In this document: in pieces, positions 1 through 5,674 of the stretch
How positions within the stretch are numbered: the first letter of the stretch is position 1
How the letters are laid out: every line of letters begins with the position of its first letter
Assembly (NCBI GenBank): GCA_019314185.1
Contig: JAFCZU010000034.1
Location: 1 to 16,976 of the forward strand
Source: Deltaproteobacteria bacterium
GTDB lineage: Bacteria > Desulfobacterota > Desulfobacteria > Desulfobacterales > ETH-SRB1
Length of the DNA: 16,976 nt
Direction of reading: 5' to 3'
Notes under the pieces: generated by a model
The model's database searches: none
What the model was told of the DNA's origin: nothing
The model's input: the letters and a program-made list of their open reading frames with translations, nothing else
Made by a program: the position numbers and the translations under genes

Positions 1-103
1 TCCTGATGTCGAGACGCTTTCGTTGTAAATCAAATTCAGAAGAAGACACCTGCCACGGCGGTGTCAAACCAAGAGCCATTTGAAATAAATCTATATCTCT
101 CAT
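1..103 (-). CDS. ISL3-family transposase, N-terminal 34 codons (partial)
   Basis: The reading frame opens with ATG at 103 on the minus strand and stays open to the window edge. It begins MRDIDLFQMALGLTPPW and continues VSSSEFDLQRKRLDIR. This matches the conserved opening of ISL3-type transposases, in which an 'LGL.PPW.V' stretch is followed by a 'F....K.LDI' strand preceding the zinc-binding region. No strong ribosome binding site is visible, which is common for transposases. The catalytic DDE domain would lie outside the window, so whether the gene is intact cannot be judged. Confidence 0.65.
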   Translation of the reverse strand, partial: MRDIDLFQMALGLTPPWQVSSSEFDLQRKRLDIR

Positions 104-173
104 AATGAATAAAAGACTAACACTTTCTGGATTAATTAATCAAGTGGTTACCCACTCAAAACAGCGAGGAGCC
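1..173 (-). mobile_element. ISL3-family insertion sequence, transposase-proximal end (runs off the window)
   Basis: This is the end of an insertion sequence whose remainder lies left of the window. The inferred outer tip is at 173, where the minus strand reads GGCTCCTCGCTGTTTTGAGT and then GGGTAACC. This resembles the GGCTCTTC...GTGGGTA type of terminus I associate with ISL3-family elements. About 70 nt inside this tip is the start of an ISL3-like transposase, a usual layout for the family. The element abuts a broken IS256-family reading frame, so it probably inserted into that older element. The other end and the expected 8-bp target duplication cannot be seen. Confidence 0.6.
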
Positions 174-409
174 TTAGCCGGTACATGACCGATTCCGGTC
201 TGGATTTTACGCTCAGACAGGTAGCCATTGCGAGTAACTCTCATACCCCCATTATCATCTTTAAGATCGGCGTACTGTGATAAAAAGCCTTTGATTTCTA
301 TCTCTAATGCCTCAGCCAACACTTTTTTTACTCCATTGCGTAATATTTCAGTAATGGGATCATCAACAAATAGTTCTGGATTTTTCAGTTCAATTAAGTT
401 ATCTTTTTT
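174..409 (-). pseudogene. IS256-family (mutator-type) transposase remnant, N-terminal part
   Basis: On the minus strand the frame is open from 409. It contains KKDNLIELKNPELF, then DDPITEILRNGVKKVLAEAL, then a segment ending VTRNGYLSERKIQTGIG and HVPAK. This is the typical N-terminus of IS256-family transposases, where an 'RNG...ER.I.TGIG...V..PR' segment precedes the catalytic core. No start codon precedes KKDN because an in-frame TAA lies at 410-412, so the natural start has been lost. Downstream the frame runs into the ISL3 tip at about 173 and stops at 140-142 after a few foreign residues. Only about 80 of roughly 400 residues remain, so it cannot encode an active enzyme. Confidence 0.75.
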
Positions 410-566
410 TTATGGTGGGTGTATCCTTCCTTTTTGATGTTTCAAAATGATCGGGTTATTGCCGCTAACAATTACCCGAAGAATACACCACCTAATCTCT
501 TAAACACAACTTTTGATTATATTTCAGCGTTATATGGCTTTAAACTTAATAAAAAGGAGGTAAATT
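410..566. other. Spacer upstream of the DsrE-like gene with an imperfect palindrome
   Basis: No coding potential was recognised here. An imperfect hairpin is visible at 452-478: CGGGT (452-456) pairs with ACCCG (474-478), and ATTG (458-461) pairs with CAAT (469-472). It lies about 90 nt before the DsrE-like start, so it could be an operator or the end of the older IS element. No convincing promoter was assigned. Confidence 0.3.
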
Positions 567-917
567 ATGGCCAATTTTTTGTTTGTATTAAGTCAGGATG
601 ACAACGAGAAAACGACCAGGTGTTTTCAATTCGCCAAGATTGCTCATTCAAAAGGGCATGGGGTCAATGTTTTCATGATAGACGACGGTGTATTGTGGGC
701 GAATAATGAAAGAGATTTTACACAGAAAACGAAAACAGGTGATTGTCCAAATGATTATTTACCATACTTGGTAGAAAACAAAGTTCCAGTTGGCGTCTGA
801 ATCCCCTGCGCCAAGAATCGTCAGGTTGACGAAGCAAGGTTTTTTTCAAATATGATTTTAGATGGTGGACCACATTTGATAGATTTGGCTGCAGAAGCCA
901 AGGTTTTTAATTTTTAA
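567..917 (+). CDS. DsrE-like protein with in-frame UGA (candidate selenoprotein, 116 aa)
   Basis: This is a DsrE/DsrF-like small protein; the family includes sulfur-relay and cysteine-redox proteins of sulfur-metabolising bacteria. It starts at ATG 567 behind a strong AAAAAGGAGG at 551-560. Residues 1-77 look like a normal family member, with a 'FLFVLSQD' first strand, a 'TTRCFQFAKIA' helix and a 'VFMIDDGV' strand. An in-frame TGA follows at 798-800. The frame continues IPCAKNRQVDEARFF and on to LAAEAKVFNF, with TAA at 915-917. Relatives read V-C-x-P-C-A-K here, so the TGA sits exactly where a cysteine is expected and gives a Sec78-x-x-Cys81 redox motif. A hairpin follows the UGA. Decoding as selenocysteine is inferred and needs selABCD elsewhere. 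A point mutation of the Cys codon is the main alternative. Confidence 0.8.
801..839 (+). promoter_or_regulatory. Candidate bacterial SECIS element after the DsrE UGA
   Basis: Immediately 3' of the TGA there is a perfect 5-bp stem, TCGTC (818-822) with GACGA (828-832), closed by the loop AGGTT (823-827). The first loop G is 24 nt after the UGA. Bacterial SECIS elements are stem-loops inside the coding region shortly after the UGA, with a conserved G at the start of the apical loop; in E. coli fdhF the loop is AGGUCU. Size, position and loop sequence all fit that rule. The lower stem is weak (CC 811-812 with GG 838-839), and SelB binding is not shown. Confidence 0.6.
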
Positions 918-1007
918 AAATAATGTTTATGTATTTTATACTCTATGAAATACAATTTTCCAGCAAATTCAATCTGTTTATCGCCATATAACAGCAGGAT
1001 TCAGTTG

Positions 1008-1066
1008 GCACAAAAAGCCAGTGTGATTTTGTGCTGGTTCGAAATACCTTGACTGACTTTTTGTGC
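1008..1066. repeat. Short inverted-repeat set with two alternative hairpins
   Basis: GCACAAAA at 1008-1015 can pair with TTTTGTGC at 1027-1034 (8 bp). Alternatively, GCACAAAAAG at 1008-1017 can pair with CTTTTTGTGC at 1057-1066 (10 bp). The two structures are mutually exclusive. The site lies between the DsrE-like gene and a decayed antitoxin gene. It may be a transcription end, an attenuator-like element or transposon debris, and the sequence does not decide between these. Confidence 0.4.
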
Positions 1067-1102
1067 AGCTGAGCCTGCCCGTTCGGAACTTACCTTATCG
1101 GT

Positions 1103-1254
1103 CTAAAAGCCAAAATTAAATATACTGATGAACCCTTGGAAAAACTTCGCATAGTGAATGATTTTCTGCCTTCTCCTGAACACTTATTATTTAAACAAAA
1201 AATATAAAAATTACTATTACCCTCACTAAAGATAGTGTTGATTTTTTAAAGTAG
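1103..1254 (+). pseudogene. Decayed CopG/BrnA-type antitoxin gene
   Basis: The plus frame from 1103 reads LKAKIKYTDEPLEKLRIVND, then FLPSPEHLLFKQKI and a stop at 1205-1207. A second frame from 1207 continues the same protein as KITITLTKDSVDFLK before TAG at 1252-1254. Together these resemble the first two thirds of a ribbon-helix-helix antitoxin family: an 'IKYTDEP...V.DFLPSPEEL' leader followed by 'V.ITL.K.SV.FFK'. The expected ATG before KAKIKY is CTA, there is a frameshift near 1205, and the C-terminal helix is missing. It is therefore a dead gene. No toxin partner was recognised nearby. Confidence 0.65.
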
Positions 1255-1325
1255 TTTTTTACCTTTATCATATTTTCGGTTATTATTGCCCAGCCACTCA
1301 GATCTACGAACCAAGAAAGATGATA

Positions 1326-1652
1326 ATGAAAAAATGTCCCTTCTGCTCTGAAGAAATTCAAGACGACGCAATAAAGTGTAAACACTGCCGTGAGTTTCTG
1401 GACACTTCCAACCGCCCAAACTTTGCAGAGAAAAAGATTCAATGGTATTTCCGAAAATCCTTTATTGTCACCGCAGTCTGTTGTGTGGGGCCTCTGGCGT
1501 TACCCTTGATTTGGTGGCGTCCACAAACGACACGAGCATGGAAGATTGGACTCACAATAGGAATTCTTGTTCTCAGTTGGATTTTGTTCCAAACCACGAT
1601 GGAATCCATTCATACTCTCAAGGAGTATTATAAGCTAATTGAAGAACTGTGA
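1326..1652 (+). CDS. Small zinc-ribbon protein with two membrane segments
   Basis: This 108-aa protein begins with a treble-clef-like zinc ribbon: MKKCPFC...CKHC, with the four cysteines at residues 4, 7, 18 and 21. A linker leads to two hydrophobic segments (about residues 45-65, containing CCVGPLALPLIWW, and 74-92, containing IGILVLSWILF), so it is probably membrane-anchored with the ribbon in the cytoplasm. Small proteins of this layout are common and have no established function. An upstream ATG at 1320 is in frame, but AAGAAAG ends directly against it and is better spaced for the ATG at 1326. It stands alone between decayed genes, yet its frame is intact. Confidence 0.7.
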   Translation: MKKCPFCSEEIQDDAIKCKHCREFLDTSNRPNFAEKKIQWYFRKSFIVTAVCCVGPLALPLIWWRPQTTRAWKIGLTIGILVLSWILFQTTMESIHTLKEYYKLIEEL

Positions 1653-1870
1653 AATAATCGACAAGCAGAACAAATTAGTTCACGTCCTAATATCTTGATA
1701 ATATTAAATTTATTACGCTATGATCATCACATACCTGTAGTTGAACAGTTACCTTTTTCTTTTTTAACCATTCAGCCACTAAGCCACAAAAGCACAAAAG
1801 GACTTTAATTTTAAAGGGTTATCAAAAAGATATTAAAATTATATTATAATCTTCGTAACTTGGTAGCTGA
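1653..1870. other. AT-rich spacer without recognised gene
   Basis: No ORF with recognisable similarity, RNA gene or convincing terminator was seen between the zinc-ribbon gene and the MITE-like element. A short stretch at about 1772-1801 holds degenerate near-repeats of the CACAAAA type. Confidence 0.4.
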
Positions 1871-2127
1871 ATAATTACTCAAGTTTCGCACCCTTTAATT
1901 TAGCCAAAGCGTTAGACGGCAAGGGCTAAAAATAAATTTTAAGGCGAAATATACTGCCTGTGGTTTTTACAACGGCGCCAATCAATTAATCGCCTGATCG
2001 TAATGTGTGCCGCGCAGGTTGCTGCTTACAAAATATAAGCAAATGATTTCGCTGTAAAAATGTTATTTTCAACCCTTACCGTCTTGATATTGATAGAAAT
2101 CAAGGGTGCGAAACTTGAGATAATTAC
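1871..2127. mobile_element. MITE-like 240-bp element with terminal inverted repeats and 8-bp flanking repeat
   Basis: TCAAGTTTCGCACCCTT at 1879-1895 is repeated exactly in inverted orientation at 2102-2118, giving 17-bp perfect termini on a 240-bp segment. Outside the termini the octamer ATAATTAC occurs at 1871-1878 and again at 2120-2127, with one extra G at 2119, as expected for a target-site duplication. No transposase frame fits inside. The layout fits a non-autonomous miniature element or an internally deleted insertion sequence mobilised by a transposase elsewhere. The parent family was not identified. Confidence 0.65.
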
Positions 2128-2176
2128 CTTTCTTTTTAAATAAAAGAGACAAAAGAGGTTGAAGGAAATAAAATTT

Positions 2177-3517
2177 CTATAATGCAACAAGGTTTTTCAG
2201 GTGTGAAATTAATTCCCATGAAAAGGGTTCCTTTTGACATGGCAGTATCGAGTTATTTGTAAATACAGGGTCTGATTCAAGATCGTAACGTGAAGATGCC
2301 ACAGCTTTTCCCCACATCGCTGTATGAGAAATCGGCGAATAATAGGCTATGACAGGTGTTATATTGTTTTGTTTGACGGTTTTGATGGAATCTTCAATTG
2401 ATCTTATTGTTTGTCCTGGCAACCCTGCAAGCAGATATGCGCCGACCTGATCTTTATTAAAACCTGCATTCTTCAGGCATGCAACAGCCCGCATAAATTC
2501 ATCCTCGGTTACTTTTTTGTCAAAATCCTTTCTTTTTTCAAAGACCGCAGTCTCAAGCCCAAGGCGCAAGGTTTTAAAGCCTGCTTTATACATTAGATCT
2601 GTTATCTGATCCGAAATGCACTGGATATGGACAGCATTCGGAGTATGAAAACGCAGATTCATGCCTGATTGAATTATTTTTTCCAGTATTGGGACAGCAT
2701 GCTTTTCAGCGTCCACAAGAAGCGCATCATCATAAAAGACAAAATCTATTACATCATATTTTTCATGCCAATAACATATTTCTTCAACAACAGATTTCGG
2801 GCTTCGCAAAGCTCTTTTTGGATTCAAAAAGTGTGATGCGCAGTAAGCGCAGGAAAAGGGACATCCAATTGATGTGATAATAGGGATGTATGAAATTTTT
2901 CTTTGCATATCAAACGCAGGATAAGGATATGTATCAAGATTATCCGTGTTATATTTTGGATTGCCGGCAAAACCTGTAAATTTTTCGGCTAATTTGAGAA
3001 TATGTTGATCTGCTGTACCGGTTACGATCCTGTCTGCGCCCGAATGATTATTTGCGTGACCACTGCACAAACTGGCATAGATACCGCCAAGGACCACGGG
3101 TGTATCAGGATATGTTTCCTTAATGATATTAATAGCATGCCGAACACCATGATACCAGTATGTCATAAGGGACGTAACAAGAACAAGATCCGGTTTTGGT
3201 ATGGATAAAAGATCCTCTCTGAACCATTCTTCCCTGATTCCGTACCTGGAATAATTCCTGGGAACATCATCAAGGCCGTCCGGTTTGGGAATCCTGGTTT
3301 TTAAATACGGGCCGGCGCCATATCTTGCATGAGGATCGATTTTAGAAGCTTTTTTATGAAACCTGTCAAGACAGTCAATATAGAAAATATTATATCCGTG
3401 ACAACGAAGGATGGAAGCAAGACTGAGAAGTCCTACAGGCTTTGCCCAAAAGTCGTAAGCCGCAAAATCGTAGATCCAGGGATTTACAAGCAGAATGTTC
3501 GGGGTATCGTGATTCAA
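2177..3517 (-). CDS. B12-binding-domain-type radical SAM protein
   Basis: This 446-aa protein has an N-terminal Rossmann-like region typical of the B12-binding/radical SAM group (about residues 6-180, starting ILLVNPWIYDF). A radical SAM core follows with the cluster motif C219-x3-C223-x2-C226 (SIGCPFSCAYC). The cysteines should hold a [4Fe-4S] cluster that cleaves S-adenosylmethionine. No DxHxxG cobalamin motif was found, so cobalamin binding is uncertain. The start is TTG at 3517, about 10 residues before the first conserved strand, without a clear ribosome binding site; an alternative start is possible. It lies downstream of ahbB on the same strand, but a heptamer array separates them. The substrate is unknown. 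It lacks the architecture of the heme enzymes AhbC and AhbD. Confidence 0.8.
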   Translation of the reverse strand: MNHDTPNILLVNPWIYDFAAYDFWAKPVGLLSLASILRCHGYNIFYIDCLDRFHKKASKIDPHARYGAGPYLKTRIPKPDGLDDVPRNYSRYGIREEWFREDLLSIPKPDLVLVTSLMTYWYHGVRHAINIIKETYPDTPVVLGGIYASLCSGHANNHSGADRIVTGTADQHILKLAEKFTGFAGNPKYNTDNLDTYPYPAFDMQRKISYIPIITSIGCPFSCAYCASHFLNPKRALRSPKSVVEEICYWHEKYDVIDFVFYDDALLVDAEKHAVPILEKIIQSGMNLRFHTPNAVHIQCISDQITDLMYKAGFKTLRLGLETAVFEKRKDFDKKVTEDEFMRAVACLKNAGFNKDQVGAYLLAGLPGQTIRSIEDSIKTVKQNNITPVIAYYSPISHTAMWGKAVASSRYDLESDPVFTNNSILPCQKEPFSWELISHLKNLVAL

Positions 3518-3542
3518 TGGTTTATAATGTGAATAGTCATGA

Positions 3543-3584
3543 TTCGAGCTTCAATGTTGGACGTTCGATGTTCGATGTTCATCT
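3543..3584. repeat. Heptanucleotide tandem array A (six units)
   Basis: Six consecutive 7-mers fill the spacer between the radical SAM gene and ahbB: TTCGAGC, TTCAATG, TTGGACG, TTCGATG, TTCGATG, TTCATCT. The period is exactly 7 nt and most units begin TTC. It is one of seven heptamer arrays in this window. Confidence 0.8.
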
Positions 3585-3602
3585 TTTTTCCTTTCTCACC
3601 TT

Positions 3603-4094
3603 CTAATCTTCACACTCACTGGCATCCTGCGTAAAGTATTGCATCGAGGTTTTTTTCAATTCTTGGCGGCTGAAAAGAAGCGTATATGTATTGACCGAAG
3701 TTGCTTCCGATATCTTTCGCGCTGTTTTCAGGCACGTTTCTTCATCCATGGCATGAATCATTGTATAGAGATTGTAATGCCATCGCTCAGTCGGGTTTCT
3801 TCTGTAACAGTGTGAAACCTGCCTGAAAGAAGCCATCTTTTCTCCAACCTCAATTATCCGTTTTTCGTCAACCTCCCAGGCCACCATGGCATTTGCCTTA
3901 AACCCTGATTTCTGGTGCCGTATGGTAGCGCCAAAACGCCGGATTACACCCCTGTCGCAAAGATCTTTCAGTTTTTCCAAAAAAGTATCTTCCGAAATAC
4001 CTAATTGCTCTGCCATTTTGAGATACGGCCGCTGCGTAATGGAAATGTCACCCTGGATTGAGGCCAGAATCATTTTTTCAAGTTTTGTCAGCAT
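3603..4094 (-). CDS. ahbB: Siroheme decarboxylase subunit AhbB (Lrp/AsnC-like)
   Basis: AhbA and AhbB form the siroheme decarboxylase that converts siroheme to 12,18-didecarboxysiroheme in the alternative heme pathway of sulfate reducers and archaea. The protein has an Lrp/AsnC-like N-terminal winged helix (about residues 1-60 from this start) and the family signature RGVIRRFGATIRHQKSGF, then NAMVAWEV and a SHCYRRNP segment followed by YNLYTMIHAM. These Arg/His/Tyr-rich stretches separate it from DNA-binding Lrp regulators. The longer frame starts at 4133 inside a heptamer repeat. The ATG at 4094 gives 163 aa opening MLTKLEKMILASIQGD, in line with the family, behind AAAAAGG about 9 nt upstream. 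The other subunit gene, ahbA, is not in the window. Confidence 0.82.
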   Translation of the reverse strand: MLTKLEKMILASIQGDISITQRPYLKMAEQLGISEDTFLEKLKDLCDRGVIRRFGATIRHQKSGFKANAMVAWEVDEKRIIEVGEKMASFRQVSHCYRRNPTERWHYNLYTMIHAMDEETCLKTARKISEATSVNTYTLLFSRQELKKTSMQYFTQDASECED

Positions 4095-4123
4095 TTGTTT
4101 AGACCTTTTTCTGCGAAACGTGT

Positions 4124-4165
4124 CAAGTGTCAAGTGTCAAGTGTTAAGTGCTAAGTGATAAGTGA
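4124..4165. repeat. Heptanucleotide tandem array B (six units)
   Basis: Six 7-mers just upstream of ahbB: CAAGTGT three times, then TAAGTGC, TAAGTGA and TAAGTGA. The consensus is YAAGTGN. It overlaps the longest possible ahbB frame, which argues for the internal ahbB start at 4094. Confidence 0.85.
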
Positions 4166-4241
4166 TTGATAAAACAAATAGTTACTTTAACCTGCCCCCT
4201 TCTCTTTCCTCTCAGCTCCCTGCTCTCTTAACCTATAGATG

Positions 4242-5351
4242 TCAAGGCGCTTCCTGATCAGGAAACAGGCTGTGTATATCCTGCTCCGTTGCCCTGCATA
4301 TACCTTTTTCAGTAATAAAACCTGTTACAAGCCTTGCAGGGGTGACATCAAAAGCAAAATTTGCGGCAGGACTGGTTTCCGGTGGAATGAGAACACTTTT
4401 TATCGCTCCCCTGTCAAAACCCTGCACATACCTTATTTCATCAGGATCACGCATTTCTATTGGTATTTCCTTTAAGCCGTCTTTTAAGCTCCAGTCAAAA
4501 GTGCTGGATGGAAGAGCAACGTAAAAAGGTATGTTATTGTCCATGGCCGCCAGCGCTTTAAGATATGTTCCGATTTTATTGGCAACATCGCCTGTGCGGG
4601 TAGTCCTGTCAGAGCCGACTATCACAATATCAACCATCCCGCTTTGCATCAGGTGGCCGCCGGCATTATCTGTTATCACGGTGTGTTTGACGCCATATTT
4701 GCCCAGTTCCCACGCAGTCAGCCTTGCACCCTGGTTAAGAGGTCTTGTTTCGTCCACCCATACATGAATATCTATTCCATTTTCAAAGGCTGCATATATC
4801 GGAGCGGTTGCTGTTCCATATTCTATGCAGGCAAGCCATCCTGCATTACAGTGGGTGAGGATATTGACTGTTTTGCTTTTCTTTTTTTTGCTGATATCCT
4901 TTATAAGGGTTAAACCGTTTTCGCCGATTTTTCTGCACCGGCAAACTTCATCTTCGACAATTTTATCAGCCTGGTTTTTTGCAACCTCAATTTTTTCAAA
5001 AGGATCATCAACCTTTAAAATTTCGGACAAAACCTTATCAACAGCCCAGGCAAGATTGATCGCGGTCGGCCTTGAAGATTTTATTCTGTCGCACTCTTTG
5101 ATCAGGTAATCATTATTTATAGACTTGTCCGGGAAATTTATGACCGCAAGATATACGCCGTATGCCGCTGTTGCACCGATCAACGGCGCCCCCCTTACAT
5201 ACATTTCTTTTATGGCCGTTATAATGTCATCCACATTTTTAAGATTAACAACGACAAATTCATGTGGAAGAAGCCTTTGGTCTATGACCTTAACGATCTT
5301 TGAATTCTTTTCCAGCCATATTGGCCGGATATTTTTGCCATCTACTTTCAT
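4242..5351 (-). CDS. mtnA: S-methyl-5-thioribose-1-phosphate isomerase
   Basis: MtnA converts 5-methylthioribose 1-phosphate to 5-methylthioribulose 1-phosphate in the cytosolic methionine salvage pathway. The 369-aa length is normal for the family. Conserved blocks include the phosphate-binding VRGAPLIGATAAYG near residues 52-65, the catalytic cysteine C168 in ILTHCNAG and the catalytic aspartate D248 in VGSDRT, equivalent to C160 and D240 of the Bacillus enzyme. The segment WVDETRPLNQGARLTAWEL (about 198-216) is also typical. The ATG at 5351 opens MKVDGKNIRPIWLE, a standard family start, although only a weak AGG precedes it. No other methionine-salvage gene was found beside it. Confidence 0.93.
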   Translation of the reverse strand: MKVDGKNIRPIWLEKNSKIVKVIDQRLLPHEFVVVNLKNVDDIITAIKEMYVRGAPLIGATAAYGVYLAVINFPDKSINNDYLIKECDRIKSSRPTAINLAWAVDKVLSEILKVDDPFEKIEVAKNQADKIVEDEVCRCRKIGENGLTLIKDISKKKKSKTVNILTHCNAGWLACIEYGTATAPIYAAFENGIDIHVWVDETRPLNQGARLTAWELGKYGVKHTVITDNAGGHLMQSGMVDIVIVGSDRTTRTGDVANKIGTYLKALAAMDNNIPFYVALPSSTFDWSLKDGLKEIPIEMRDPDEIRYVQGFDRGAIKSVLIPPETSPAANFAFDVTPARLVTGFITEKGICRATEQDIHSLFPDQEAP

Positions 5352-5392
5352 GTTTTGATCAATTGCCTGATAAAAGTTTCGTAACTGCTCAG

Positions 5393-5420
5393 GTTCACAG
5401 TTCAGGGTTCACGGTTAAAG
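5393..5420. repeat. Heptanucleotide array C (left arm of inverted pair)
   Basis: Four units: GTTCACA, GTTCAGG, GTTCACG, GTTAAAG. Together with array D (AACCGTG repeated twice, inverted) it brackets a 90-nt core between mtnA and the YihY-type gene. The core also carries the inverted hexamers GTGTTA (5438-5443) and TAACAC (5491-5496). Confidence 0.75.
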
Positions 5421-5510
5421 AACGATGAGAATTAAACGTGTTAAAAATATTGAAACCTGGCAGCCGGTACGTGAATTGGCTCGAAAAGTGTAACACCTGA
5501 TAAAGTAGCC

Positions 5511-5524
5511 AACCGTGAACCGTG
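5511..5524. repeat. Heptanucleotide array D (right arm of inverted pair)
   Basis: Two exact units of AACCGTG. The reverse complement, CACGGTTCACGGTT, matches the GTTCACGGTT of array C, so the two arrays can pair across the 90-nt core. Confidence 0.75.
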
Positions 5525-5674
5525 ATATCCTTTTTTATTAAACTATCAAACAGTACGTTTTGCGTCAATCACATAATAATTGTTCCATTCTTCTAACTTG
5601 CAAAATAATCGTCATGATGTACTGTGCAGACAGCCTGTTATATTTTTTTCATGTTCAGACAGAGGTTGTTACCG

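Noticed and set aside
567..800. Reading the DsrE-like gene as a complete 77-aa protein ending at the TGA
   Set aside because: The same frame continues for 38 family-like codons to a TAA, the TGA replaces a conserved cysteine, and a SECIS-like hairpin follows.
2177..3517. Assignment of the radical SAM gene as AhbC or AhbD
   Set aside because: It has an N-terminal B12-binding-type domain and no cysteine-rich SPASM-like C-terminus, so the architecture does not fit those heme enzymes.
3603..4133. Annotation of ahbB as an Lrp/AsnC transcription regulator
   Set aside because: The C-terminal half carries the siroheme-decarboxylase signatures (RRFGATIRHQ, SHCYRR, NLYTMIHA) rather than a RAM ligand domain.
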